21,269 nt of DNA from positions 1 through 21,269 of IMG/VR virus record IMGVR_UViG_3300044712_000124. The stretch is one strand, 5' to 3'. The notes below the pieces were generated by a model. That model was not told the DNA's origin. It worked only from the letters and a program-made list of their open reading frames with translations, and did not search any database. Made by a program: the position numbers and the translations under genes. Numbering within the stretch: position 1 is the stretch's first letter; each line of letters opens with the position of its first letter. Shown here piece by piece: positions 1 to 5,702 of the stretch. Origin of the DNA: a virus.

Positions 1-240
1 AAGCCGGGCCACGCTTTTAGGTTTGGCCATTAGGAATACGGCTTCAACTACTACCGGTTCGGTAAACCTGGCATAGTCCCCGGTAGCTGCCTTATGGGTT
101 TCTTGGGCGGCCCAAATTGCGGTCGCTAAAGTCTCGCGCCATGGTTTTAGATACTTGGACGCTTCAACGAACCGGCCATTACCCAAGTAGCGTTTAGATC
201 CTTGGGCCGCTGGTCGGCCATAAGCCCTAAAGTAAAACAC
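1..240 (-). CDS. RusA-like Holliday junction resolvase, 3' end beyond window
   Basis: Only the first 80 residues are inside the window, and the reading frame is still open at base 1. RusA enzymes are small dimeric endonucleases that cut four-way DNA junctions during phage replication and recombination. What is seen: an N-terminal strand ending in YGRPAAQGSKRYLG, which fits the family pattern GxPxPxGSxR, then WRE in a helix. A second strand, VVVEAVFLMAKPKSVA, carries the family's PKS signature. The catalytic aspartates would lie further on and cannot be checked. The start is a GTG whose first base is the last base of the preceding TAG stop (TAGTG), so translation is probably coupled to the 54-aa gene. 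This gene was found by translating the left edge directly. The family call is firm; completeness is unknown. Confidence 0.85.
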   Translation of the reverse strand, partial: MFYFRAYGRPAAQGSKRYLGNGRFVEASKYLKPWRETLATAIWAAQETHKAATGDYARFTEPVVVEAVFLMAKPKSVARL

Positions 241-404
241 TAGTTGGCGTTCCAAAACCAAACATGGACGCGCTTACCTAGGTAAACGTCAAAAGTCCAG
301 CGGTCCCCGGTGCCGTCGTACTCGCGGTAAAGCATTACGCCCCAATACCGGTTAGCGCTTAGTTTGGATCCGTTAGCCGGGTACTTGCGCTTAGTGATTT
401 TCAT
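240..404 (-). CDS. Small hypothetical protein, 54 aa
   Basis: A 54-residue reading frame with an ATG that shares its A with the TAA stop of the SSB-like gene (TAATG), and with a TAG stop shared with the GTG of the RusA gene. It fills the gap between these two genes exactly, which is the main reason to believe it. The protein is basic at the N-terminus (MKITKRKYP) and rich in aromatic residues, with a WTFDVYLGKR strand and a VHVWFWNAN end. It looks like a small beta-rich protein. I do not recognise the family. Its position between SSB and resolvase suggests a role in DNA replication or recombination, but that is inference from context only. Confidence 0.7.
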   Translation of the reverse strand: MKITKRKYPANGSKLSANRYWGVMLYREYDGTGDRWTFDVYLGKRVHVWFWNAN

Positions 405-781
405 TAGAACGGTAGATTAGGGTCTACTGGAGTCGCGCCGGTCGAAGCTAAGAAGCTGGCGGCGTCGCCGCTGGTCTCGGTGGCCTCTACGATAGATTCC
501 GCGCGGACCTTGATAGAAGTACCCGGGGTTCCGTCGCGCTTGGTAAATACCTGGGTTCCGTTTATGCGTCCGGTTACGGTTACCTGGCGAACGTCGGCTA
601 GGTTTAGCTGCTCCGAAGTCGTTACGTCGTAGCTGGTTTTGTCTACGGTCTCCCAAAGGCCGGTAGCGTCGTTCTTCTTGCGAACGTCTACGGAAACTTT
701 TAGCGCGGTTCCCCAATCGAAGTTCTTTACGTTGTCTGCCCAACCGGTAACGGTTACTAGTGCTTCGTTTCTAATTGCCAT
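404..781 (-). CDS. Single-stranded DNA-binding protein (SSB-like, OB fold)
   Basis: The protein has 125 aa. The frame is open further upstream to 895, but the ATG at 781 is preferred. It follows the previous stop by four bases, has a GGAAGG ribosome site about nine bases ahead, and the extra upstream residues overlap the replication gene and look unlike SSB. What is seen: alternating strands typical of an OB fold, such as EALVTVTGWADNV near the start and RQVTVTGRINGTQVF with GTSIKVRAESIVEA near residues 65-105. The C-terminus ends in DPNLPF, which matches the acidic, Pro-Phe tip that SSBs use to recruit partner proteins. The expected role is to coat single-stranded phage DNA in the cytoplasm and serve the neighbouring annealing protein, exonuclease and replication initiator. 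Confidence 0.82.
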   Translation of the reverse strand: MAIRNEALVTVTGWADNVKNFDWGTALKVSVDVRKKNDATGLWETVDKTSYDVTTSEQLNLADVRQVTVTGRINGTQVFTKRDGTPGTSIKVRAESIVEATETSGDAASFLASTGATPVDPNLPF

Positions 782-785
782 GGTT

Positions 786-1652
786 CTAATTGCCTTCCGT
801 TTTTTTATCTTGCGCCATGCGGCGTAAACATACTTTACACTTTGCCAGATTTTCGCCATGGTCGCACTTAGGCGGTCCGGCGCGTCCCGCTTCAACTACG
901 GCGGCCCAAGCCTCGCGTTCTTTGTCCCGGGCTTCTTGCTCTAAGCGGCGTTGCTCTCGCTCGCGCTCTATTCGAACCAACCTAGCGGCTTCGGCGTCCG
1001 CTTCTAGTTCTTGCTTGCTCTTAGATCGCTCCGGTAATGGTCCGTCTAGGTGGCGGTCCTGGTTTAGCCATGTTGCGCCATGCGGTATAAACGCCGTAGG
1101 CGGCAGATTAGGGTCCTGGGCGTATCTTTTTACGGCTTCCAGTAGTTCGGCCGCTGTAGCCCGACGTAGGGCCGCCTTGTACGCTGTGAACGCTCCGCGT
1201 CTAGCTAACTTCTTTGGGTAGTGGTCCCAAAATTCCCCAAAATTGGCCAATAGGTTTTCTTCTAATTGTTTTTCTTTTATTTGTTCTTCTTTAGTGGTGC
1301 GATTATCCGCCGTCGGAAAAACCGCCGTCGGATTTTCGCACGCGGTTGGATCATGGATAGTCCAAACCATTGGGCCTAGCTTGCCGTCCGGTAATCTTTG
1401 TTGCTTGGTTACTACGTACTTGGCTTCGATTAGCTCCGCGGCGGCCGCTCTAATGGCGCTCCGGCCGTCTTTGGTATCGCGGGCTATTCGCTCCAGCGTT
1501 AGCGTGTACCCGGTTTCGTGGCTAAGTAGGTACGTTAGTAACCCCTTGGCCTTTAGGCTTAGTCGCTTATCCCTTATCCAACCGTTAGGTATCTGCGTAA
1601 AGTTGGTTTCAAACGGTAGGACTTCCCGGTAGATCCCCGCTAAATTTGACAC
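786..1652 (-). CDS. Replication initiator or helicase-loader-like protein with winged helix
   Basis: The protein has 288 aa. Residues about 30-82 form a winged helix-turn-helix of the type found in phage replication initiators (RLSLKAKGLLTYLL, then TLERIARDTKDGRSAIRAA). Residues 138-201 carry the FGEFWDHYPKK ... PHGATWLNQDRH pattern common at the C-terminus of phage replisome organisers. A charged coiled coil follows (about 213-250), then C263-x-H265-x6-C272-x2-C275, a likely zinc site. The start is a GTG inside the end of the HNH gene (44-base overlap), supported by an AAGGGG ribosome site at normal spacing. No Walker A motif is seen, so it is not itself a helicase. It probably binds the phage origin and recruits host helicase. 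The domain reading is solid; the exact role is inferred. Confidence 0.75.
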   Translation of the reverse strand: MSNLAGIYREVLPFETNFTQIPNGWIRDKRLSLKAKGLLTYLLSHETGYTLTLERIARDTKDGRSAIRAAAAELIEAKYVVTKQQRLPDGKLGPMVWTIHDPTACENPTAVFPTADNRTTKEEQIKEKQLEENLLANFGEFWDHYPKKLARRGAFTAYKAALRRATAAELLEAVKRYAQDPNLPPTAFIPHGATWLNQDRHLDGPLPERSKSKQELEADAEAARLVRIEREREQRRLEQEARDKEREAWAAVVEAGRAGPPKCDHGENLAKCKVCLRRMAQDKKTEGN

Positions 1653-1992
1653 TATAACCCCTTAGTTCGTGCCGGCCGTAATTGTCGTCCAGCGTATACC
1701 ATTTACCCGCTTTGGCGTCGTAAACCGGTATCGTCCTAGGATCCATGTAACGGCTAACCTTCCAACCGTAATTTATGGCCCTGGCCGCCTGGTCCGCGTC
1801 CGCTTCAATTAGGTAATTCATTTTGGAGCATAGCACTAAATAGTTAGAAGGCAAATTTAGATAGCTTTTGGAAGCTGCGCCGCCCATTCCCCGGTTAGCC
1901 CGGTGGTTAGGTGAAATTGCTTCCATTTCGCCGCAACAAACACAACCGCCACCGTCGCGTTCTACTAGCTTGGCGAATTCTTTAGGTGTCAC
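1609..1992 (-). CDS. HNH-family protein, diverged
   Basis: The protein has 127 aa with a GTG start that overlaps the FmdB-type gene by four bases (GTGA). What is seen: C17-V-C19-C20 as half of a zinc site, then PNHRANRGMGG (H30), which is the first His of the HNH fold, then LPSNYLVLC (N50). The usual last motif in related phage proteins is CHxxIE; here it reads MNYLIEAD, so the last His is replaced by N59. The second zinc pair is also incomplete, with one Cys at 55. HNH proteins cut DNA, and in phages they may act in packaging, homing or recombination. This one sits inside the replication operon and not next to a terminase. HNN variants exist in the superfamily, so activity is possible but not assured. 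Confidence 0.72.
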   Translation of the reverse strand: MTPKEFAKLVERDGGGCVCCGEMEAISPNHRANRGMGGAASKSYLNLPSNYLVLCSKMNYLIEADADQAARAINYGWKVSRYMDPRTIPVYDAKAGKWYTLDDNYGRHELRGYSVKFSGDLPGSPTV

Positions 1993-2174
1993 CGGTTGCC
2001 TTTATCGGTGGAGTAGAACCCGGGACTTTTGAACGTAACCGCTGGCGCGTCGTAGATCCTGGTTTGAGGTTGTTTGCATAGCTCGCACTTTAGGGCCGGG
2101 TCGTATTGCTCTAGAGTGCAAGAAACGGTACGCAAAGTTTTACAATTAGCGCAACGGTAGGCGTAGGTAGGCAT
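1989..2174 (-). CDS. FmdB-type zinc ribbon protein
   Basis: The protein has 61 aa. It begins MPTYAYRCANC, the standard opening of the FmdB / putative regulatory zinc ribbon family, with Cys pairs C8-x2-C11 and C30-x2-C33. Near the end it has the family's SPGFYSTD element. Members are single zinc ribbons found in bacteria and phages; the molecular role is not established, and a nucleic-acid or protein-binding regulatory role is usually assumed. A GGGAG ribosome site lies just ahead of the ATG. The upstream 63 bases are AT-rich, and the gene overlaps the following HNH gene by four bases, so the two are probably translated together. Confidence 0.85.
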   Translation of the reverse strand: MPTYAYRCANCKTLRTVSCTLEQYDPALKCELCKQPQTRIYDAPAVTFKSPGFYSTDKGNR

Positions 2175-2237
2175 AGTCTCCCGATTTCATAAGTAATTAG
2201 GGTTTTTGTTTTGAAATAGCGCCGATTCTAAAAGGGA

Positions 2238-2471
2238 TTATTCCCAAGCCGGCCTAAAACCTAGTTGTAATTCTGGTTCGTGGAATTGCCCGGCTAGTTC
2301 TACTTGCGCGTTCGCGGACGTGTCGCGCTCTAGTGGCACTTCGTCCCGGCAACTATGCCGGTTATTCCATTCACGCCATAGCTTTAGTTCGTCGTTTCTG
2401 TCTGCCGCAAACTCCGCACCGCAACTACACCGCTCGGTTATCAACGTTCGCCGACTCCAGCGGTTCGCCAT
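2238..2471 (-). CDS. Small zinc-finger-like hypothetical protein
   Basis: The protein has 77 aa. The N-terminal half has CSCGAEF (C15, C17) and, about 20 residues later, WNNRHSC, so two Cys and a His-x-Cys pair could hold one zinc ion. The second half is acidic and Gln/Glu-rich without clear structure. Small proteins with a CxCGxxF ... W...H..C layout are common in actinobacteriophage early regions and have no assigned function. The gene overlaps the end of the 116-aa coiled-coil gene by 31 bases, and its ribosome site is weak (AGAGC), so its translation may depend on the upstream gene. Confidence 0.65.
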   Translation of the reverse strand: MANRWSRRTLITERCSCGAEFAADRNDELKLWREWNNRHSCRDEVPLERDTSANAQVELAGQFHEPELQLGFRPAWE

Positions 2472-2791
2472 TGTAGCTCTATCATGCGGGCCGAAGTCTG
2501 TACGGCTCCCATAGATTCGCTTAGGTGCCGTAGCTGCGCTTTAGCTCGGTTCACTTGTACCCGGAGTAGCGCGGCTTCTTCTTGCTTTTCCATGCTGGCT
2601 AACTTAGCTAACGCCTGGCGGTCCACTACGGTACCTTGGCCGCTTAGTATCGCCTGGGCTTCCAGTTTGTCGGCTTCCAGCTCGGCTATAACTAGTTTGC
2701 GCTCTAGATCCTCTAGTACGCCTAGCCCGGCTTCGGACCGTCTACGTATTTCGGCCAGTTCTTCGATTACTCCGCCCGGTGTCTCTATCAA
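2441..2791 (-). CDS. Coiled-coil hypothetical protein, 116 aa
   Basis: The reading frame starts with a TTG at 2791 that overlaps the previous TGA stop (TTGA). A GGTGGGGA ribosome site just ahead supports this start. The protein is almost entirely predicted helix with heptad-like spacing: IEELAEIRRRSEAGL, ERKLVIAELEADKLEAQ and RVQVNRAKAQLRHLSES. I do not recognise the family. Its neighbour on the 5' side, the 73-aa protein, is also helical, and the two may pair. Position directly after the annealing protein gene suggests a recombination or replication accessory role, which is inference. Confidence 0.7.
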   Translation of the reverse strand: MIETPGGVIEELAEIRRRSEAGLGVLEDLERKLVIAELEADKLEAQAILSGQGTVVDRQALAKLASMEKQEEAALLRVQVNRAKAQLRHLSESMGAVQTSARMIELQWRTAGVGER

Positions 2792-3009
2792 GATTCCCCA
2801 CCTAGTTCCTCTATGGCTAGTTGCGTGTTTACTAGTCTTATGCTGGTTCGCTCTATTTCCTTGGCTAGTGCGTTGCTATCCACTTGTATTAGATAACCAC
2901 CTAGCCGGGGATTCCCTTGGGCTTGCTTTACTAGCTGGTCTAGCTCTACTAGTTCTTGTAGGTGCGCCGCCTGGATCTTGCGACGCTCTACTAGTTCTTG
3001 GCTATCCAT
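2788..3009 (-). CDS. Small helical hypothetical protein, 73 aa
   Basis: The ATG lies eight bases inside the end of the annealing protein gene, and the TGA overlaps the TTG start of the next gene. The protein is mostly helical and charged: ELVERRKIQAAHLQELVELDQ, then a short GNPRLGGYLIQVDS turn or strand, then a second helix ALAKEIERTSIRLVNTQ. This helix-turn-helix hairpin shape is compatible with a coiled-coil partner protein. No family is recognised. Tight overlaps on both sides support it as a real gene in the operon. Confidence 0.68.
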   Translation of the reverse strand: MDSQELVERRKIQAAHLQELVELDQLVKQAQGNPRLGGYLIQVDSNALAKEIERTSIRLVNTQLAIEELGGES

Positions 3010-3517
3010 TCAACGAAGCTACTTTGGCTTTTATAGCGTCTAGGGTAGCTTCGCCTACCTTGGCTTTTTGGGCTTGAACGTAAAGCTTCCGGGCCTGGTC
3101 TACGTCGGCAATTTTGGCAACTTCATTTAGCCAGTCGGTTACTTTAGGTGCCTTGGGAGTTACGCCGCGCTCGGCCTTTTCCATTTCGGTAGCGCTTGGG
3201 CGCTTGGCCCCGCTGTAGGTGTAGTTAGCTAAGCAACGGCCAATAGCGGACGTTTCCGCGGTCTCCAGCGCCGCCGTTTTCTGGGCCATGCCCACGCCGT
3301 CCACTTCGAACGCCCAACCGGTAGTTTTCGGTAGATCGTTAGCCTGGTCTCCGGCGCTTAGGTATAGCCGGGCTTCGACCACCCAAGTAGATACGCTACG
3401 GTCTGCCGGTGTGGTGTGGTTTATTGTCACTATGCGGGCGTCCGCGTTGCTTGGATCTTCCCAAAAGCGCTTTAGTCGCGCCTCTACGGTTTCGTATTCG
3501 TTTACGTTGTAAGCCAT
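3002..3517 (-). CDS. Probable single-strand annealing protein (Erf/Sak-like)
   Basis: The protein has 171 aa. An N-terminal segment, VEARLKRFWED...ARIVTIN, is followed by a strand STWVVEARLYL and then LETAETSAIGRCLANYTYSGAKRPSATEMEKA (residues about 84-114). The ETSAIGRxLAN motif is characteristic of Erf-type phage annealing proteins and related actinophage proteins. These bind single-stranded DNA and anneal complementary strands. The C-terminal 50 residues form a separate helical tail. The partner is visible: a YqaJ-type exonuclease lies one gene upstream, giving the usual exonuclease plus annealing protein pair. An SSB-like protein is encoded further down the same operon. The family assignment rests on one motif plus context, so I hold it at moderate confidence. 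Confidence 0.65.
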   Translation of the reverse strand: MAYNVNEYETVEARLKRFWEDPSNADARIVTINHTTPADRSVSTWVVEARLYLSAGDQANDLPKTTGWAFEVDGVGMAQKTAALETAETSAIGRCLANYTYSGAKRPSATEMEKAERGVTPKAPKVTDWLNEVAKIADVDQARKLYVQAQKAKVGEATLDAIKAKVASLNG

Positions 3518-3784
3518 TTATTCCCCTTCGTCGGTGTCTTCGATAAGTCTAATGTTTGAACCGGAAACGTCTATCATTCCGTCCAGCCCGGCTAAAGCTA
3601 TAGCCACTTCTTCTACCGCCATGTAACCGATTTCGCTACCCTCTAGGGCTAGTTCTTCCATGTTTAGGTAACGGCTAATCCGGACTTCAGTAACGACGCC
3701 GCTAACCTCGGTAGCGTAACCACCTTCTACGACGTTTAGGGTTATCTTGCTTCCGGGCTGTATTTCGCTTGGTCTGTATTCCAT
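3518..3784 (-). CDS. Hypothetical protein between exonuclease and annealing protein
   Basis: The protein has 88 aa and is acidic, with a beta-rich pattern: GSKITLNVVEG, EVSGVVTEVRISRYL, EVAIALAGLDGMIDVSGSNIRLIED. It could be a small barrel, but I do not recognise the family. It sits between the two genes of the recombination pair, six bases after the exonuclease start of the same operon would require, and its stop abuts the ATG of the annealing protein. An AAGGAC ribosome site precedes the ATG. The position suggests a co-factor or regulator of the recombination pair, which is inference. Confidence 0.68.
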   Translation of the reverse strand: MEYRPSEIQPGSKITLNVVEGGYATEVSGVVTEVRISRYLNMEELALEGSEIGYMAVEEVAIALAGLDGMIDVSGSNIRLIEDTDEGE

Positions 3785-3789
3785 AGTCC

Positions 3790-4716
3790 TTATTTCCTAT
3801 TCACTAAGTAGGGGATTCCGCCCTTACGTGCCTGGCGGGTTATTAGCCATTGGTCGTAAATTAGTCCGCGTCTTGCGTTGCCCATTAGCTGGATAACTTG
3901 GGCCTTGGCCTGGTCTACCTTGGCTTGGGCTGTCTCTAGATCTGCTAGGTAATCCAAGTAGGCCCGCCCGGTGTCGCCTAGCTCTACTTCGACTTCCTGG
4001 CTAATCTCCGGGTGCTGGTACCTTAGCGCTTCTTGGGTCGCTGTAAACGGTGCGGTTAGCTCCGGGGTATCGTCGCTTAGTAGTAGCTCTATAAACTTAT
4101 TGGCTTCATTTACGGCTAGTTCTTGCTCAAACTCGGAACCCTCTACGGCGAATTCGTGGTATCTGGATCCACCAAATAGGACGGCAACGGTAGCCGTCTG
4201 TAGGCCAAGTACGTAAAGATACCATTGGACTTGGGCGCGATAGCTAGGCGGGACGGTTAGTACGCCGTCTTCGTTCTTCCAGTACGTTTCGTCTCTAGCG
4301 GTCTTTACTTCTAGTAGCTGTAGTTCACCGGTAGGGGTTAGGTATAGGCCGTCCGGGTTCGCTCTATGTAAGGAATTTTCCTTACTAGCCCACGTACCGC
4401 AATTTACGAACGTAATACCCGGCCGGTTCTCCGCGAACTTTTGGGCTATCGCCGGTTCTAGCCGGTGGCCCCACTCCATAGCGTCGCTAGTTTCCTGGTC
4501 GGGGATTAGGCCCTTCTTCTTAGCCCATAGCGCGTACGGACTAACGAACGAACTAAGCCCTAGCAAAATACCGACGTCGCTGCCACCTATCGCGCCGGGT
4601 TCGTTGCGTAGTCGGTGCCAGTCCGGGCTATTGTCCTCGAAGTACCCAAGGTTATCCCCAAGTAGTTTCGCGGTAACTTCAATAGGTGCGGTGCGTAAGT
4701 CTGATAGTGTAGCCAT
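3790..4716 (-). CDS. YqaJ-type viral recombination exonuclease
   Basis: The protein has 308 aa and is a member of the lambda-exonuclease-like PD-(D/E)xK superfamily. Seen in order: W33-R35 ... IGGSDVGILLGLS (GGSD at 44-47), SPYALWAKKKGL, WGHRLEPAIA (E87), NPDGL (D122), LLEVKTA (E136-x-K138), and the Q162-x-QWYLYVLG helix. These are the full active-site set expected for a metal-dependent 5'-3' exonuclease that resects double-stranded ends and hands the tail to an annealing protein. The length is normal for the family, and the last 80 residues are a helical extension. A GGAAGGGAC ribosome site precedes the ATG. The annealing protein gene lies two positions downstream, as expected for a working pair. 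Confidence 0.92.
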   Translation of the reverse strand: MATLSDLRTAPIEVTAKLLGDNLGYFEDNSPDWHRLRNEPGAIGGSDVGILLGLSSFVSPYALWAKKKGLIPDQETSDAMEWGHRLEPAIAQKFAENRPGITFVNCGTWASKENSLHRANPDGLYLTPTGELQLLEVKTARDETYWKNEDGVLTVPPSYRAQVQWYLYVLGLQTATVAVLFGGSRYHEFAVEGSEFEQELAVNEANKFIELLLSDDTPELTAPFTATQEALRYQHPEISQEVEVELGDTGRAYLDYLADLETAQAKVDQAKAQVIQLMGNARRGLIYDQWLITRQARKGGIPYLVNRK

Positions 4717-4745
4717 GCCGGTAGTCCCTTCCGTTATCGGTAGCT

Positions 4746-4775
4746 AGGCCGCTAGTAATCCCCTTCTAGCGGCCT
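4746..4775. repeat. Inverted repeat (10-bp perfect stem) in an intergenic gap
   Basis: AGGCCGCTAG (4746-4755) and CTAGCGGCCT (4766-4775) are perfect complements with a 10-base loop. The hairpin lies in the 93-base gap between the 103-aa gene and the exonuclease. On the minus strand it is not followed by a U-run, so it is unlikely to be a full terminator for the operon; it may slow transcription, protect RNA or be a processing site. On the plus strand it is followed by TTTAGCTTTTCT, which is more terminator-like, but no plus-strand gene is nearby. A second weaker pairing (AGCTA at 4742-4746 with TAGCT at 4777-4781) could extend the structure across a bulge. Confidence 0.6.
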
Positions 4776-4809
4776 TTAGCTTTTCTAGGGTACCGCGTAC
4801 CTACGACAA

Positions 4810-5121
4810 TTACAGAACGTCGAATAGGCGGGTTAGCGCGTCGGCCAAGTATTTACTTCTACCGGTGGCGTCCTGGATTAGTCTTAGGTCGCGTTTAGCC
4901 TGGTCTGCCCAACGGTCTAGGTAGTCTATGGATCCGGGTACGGCGTCGCCCTGGAGCGCGCCTAAAAGGTCGTATAGGTCGTCGTCGAAGAAGTGCGACG
5001 AACTTAGCCGGTGGCGCTCTAATAGATCTGCCAAGGGTAACCTAATGGTTTCGAAGTCCTCGGACCAAAGTAGGTTCGCGTCGCGTAATAGCGCTATTGC
5101 TTCCGATAGTTGTTTATCCAT
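4810..5121 (-). CDS. Hypothetical protein, 103 aa, between sigma-like factor and exonuclease
   Basis: The start ATG shares a base with the stop of the sigma-like gene (TAATG), so it is coupled to it. The protein is helical and acidic: LSEAIALLRDANLLWSEDF, LPLADLLERHRLSSSHFFDDDLYDLLGAL, then YLDRWADQAKRDLRLIQD. I recognise no family. A 93-base gap with a hairpin follows before the exonuclease. Being coupled to a sigma-like factor, it could be a partner of that factor, for example a regulator of its activity, but nothing in the sequence proves this. Confidence 0.68.
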   Translation of the reverse strand: MDKQLSEAIALLRDANLLWSEDFETIRLPLADLLERHRLSSSHFFDDDLYDLLGALQGDAVPGSIDYLDRWADQAKRDLRLIQDATGRSKYLADALTRLFDVL

Positions 5122-5702
5122 TAGTCCCCTAGGTTGTCGCTCATTTTCTTTAGTGCGCGGTGAATAGCCGTCTTAGTGGCTTCTACACTCATGCCGCGTA
5201 ATTCGGCTATTTCTTCATGCGCCAAGCCGTCCCGGTACCGTAGTCCTAATAGTTCCCGGGTAGTCGGTTGTAGATCGTAGTAGGCGCTTCGAACGTCCAT
5301 AAGGATAGCCGCCGCTTCACTACTTGCGCTTGGGTTGCCTACTGGTTGCCCGGTAACCGGGTTTACCAGAACGGTACCTAGCGTGGTTTCTTCAAAGATA
5401 AACGGCATAACCCGGCGAATACGCTCCACGCTGTAGAACCGGCCGGCCGTTAGCGGTTGGCCAATACGTGCCGTAGTCTCTCGGGCGCAATACTTGGACG
5501 CTTCACGCTTTAGGGATACGTAGAGACGTCCCCTACCGGCGTCGGTTAGTCTCCAGCGCTCTAGGTGGTGAACGTTCTGGAAAAGCCATAGCGTTAGGTG
5601 GCTTGCTAGGTCGTCTTCTTCGACGTTTTTCCAGCGACTACCAATACGCCAAGCCAATTTAGTAGCTAGTTGTAGTTCGGCCTCGGTCGGTCCATTACTC
5701 AT
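5121..5702 (-). CDS. Sigma-factor-like protein (sigma-70 regions 2 and 4)
   Basis: The protein has 193 aa. Residues about 8-75 (LAWRIGSRWKNVEEDDLASHLTLWLFQN ... LYVSLKREASKYCARE) resemble region 2 of ECF-type sigma factors. Residues about 134-190 (AYYDLQPTTRELLGLRYRDGLAHEEIAELRG ... ATKTAIHRALKKM) are a clear region 4 helix-turn-helix. The middle 50 residues are unlike standard linkers and Pro/Gly-rich. Such proteins occur in the early regions of actinobacteriophages and may redirect host RNA polymerase to phage promoters. The start overlaps the end of the phosphoesterase gene by eight bases. An HTH regulator that does not bind polymerase is the main alternative. Confidence 0.75.
   Translation of the reverse strand: MSNGPTEAELQLATKLAWRIGSRWKNVEEDDLASHLTLWLFQNVHHLERWRLTDAGRGRLYVSLKREASKYCARETTARIGQPLTAGRFYSVERIRRVMPFIFEETTLGTVLVNPVTGQPVGNPSASSEAAAILMDVRSAYYDLQPTTRELLGLRYRDGLAHEEIAELRGMSVEATKTAIHRALKKMSDNLGD

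Noticed and set aside
417-743. Second minus-strand frame inside the SSB-like gene
   Set aside because: It is Arg-rich without any fold pattern, and the SSB frame has an OB-like pattern, a good ribosome site and a PF tip.
790-1221. Plus-strand reading frame of 143 codons opposite the replication gene
   Set aside because: It lies wholly opposite a well supported gene, has no ribosome site that convinces, and its product is a low-complexity Arg/Ser/Ala-rich sequence typical of an antisense shadow.
2175-2237. AT-rich 63-base gap before the FmdB-type gene as a second early promoter
   Set aside because: I found no -35 and -10 pair with acceptable spacing and match; base content alone is not enough.
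2234-2245. GGGA-TTAT-TCCC as a terminator
   Set aside because: The stem is only four base pairs and overlaps the stop codon, so it may well be chance, although TTTT follows on the minus strand.
2484-3077. Plus-strand reading frame of 197 codons opposite the coiled-coil genes
   Set aside because: It is Ser/Leu/Ala-rich without domain pattern, and it covers the overlap of three minus-strand genes that have coupled starts and stops.
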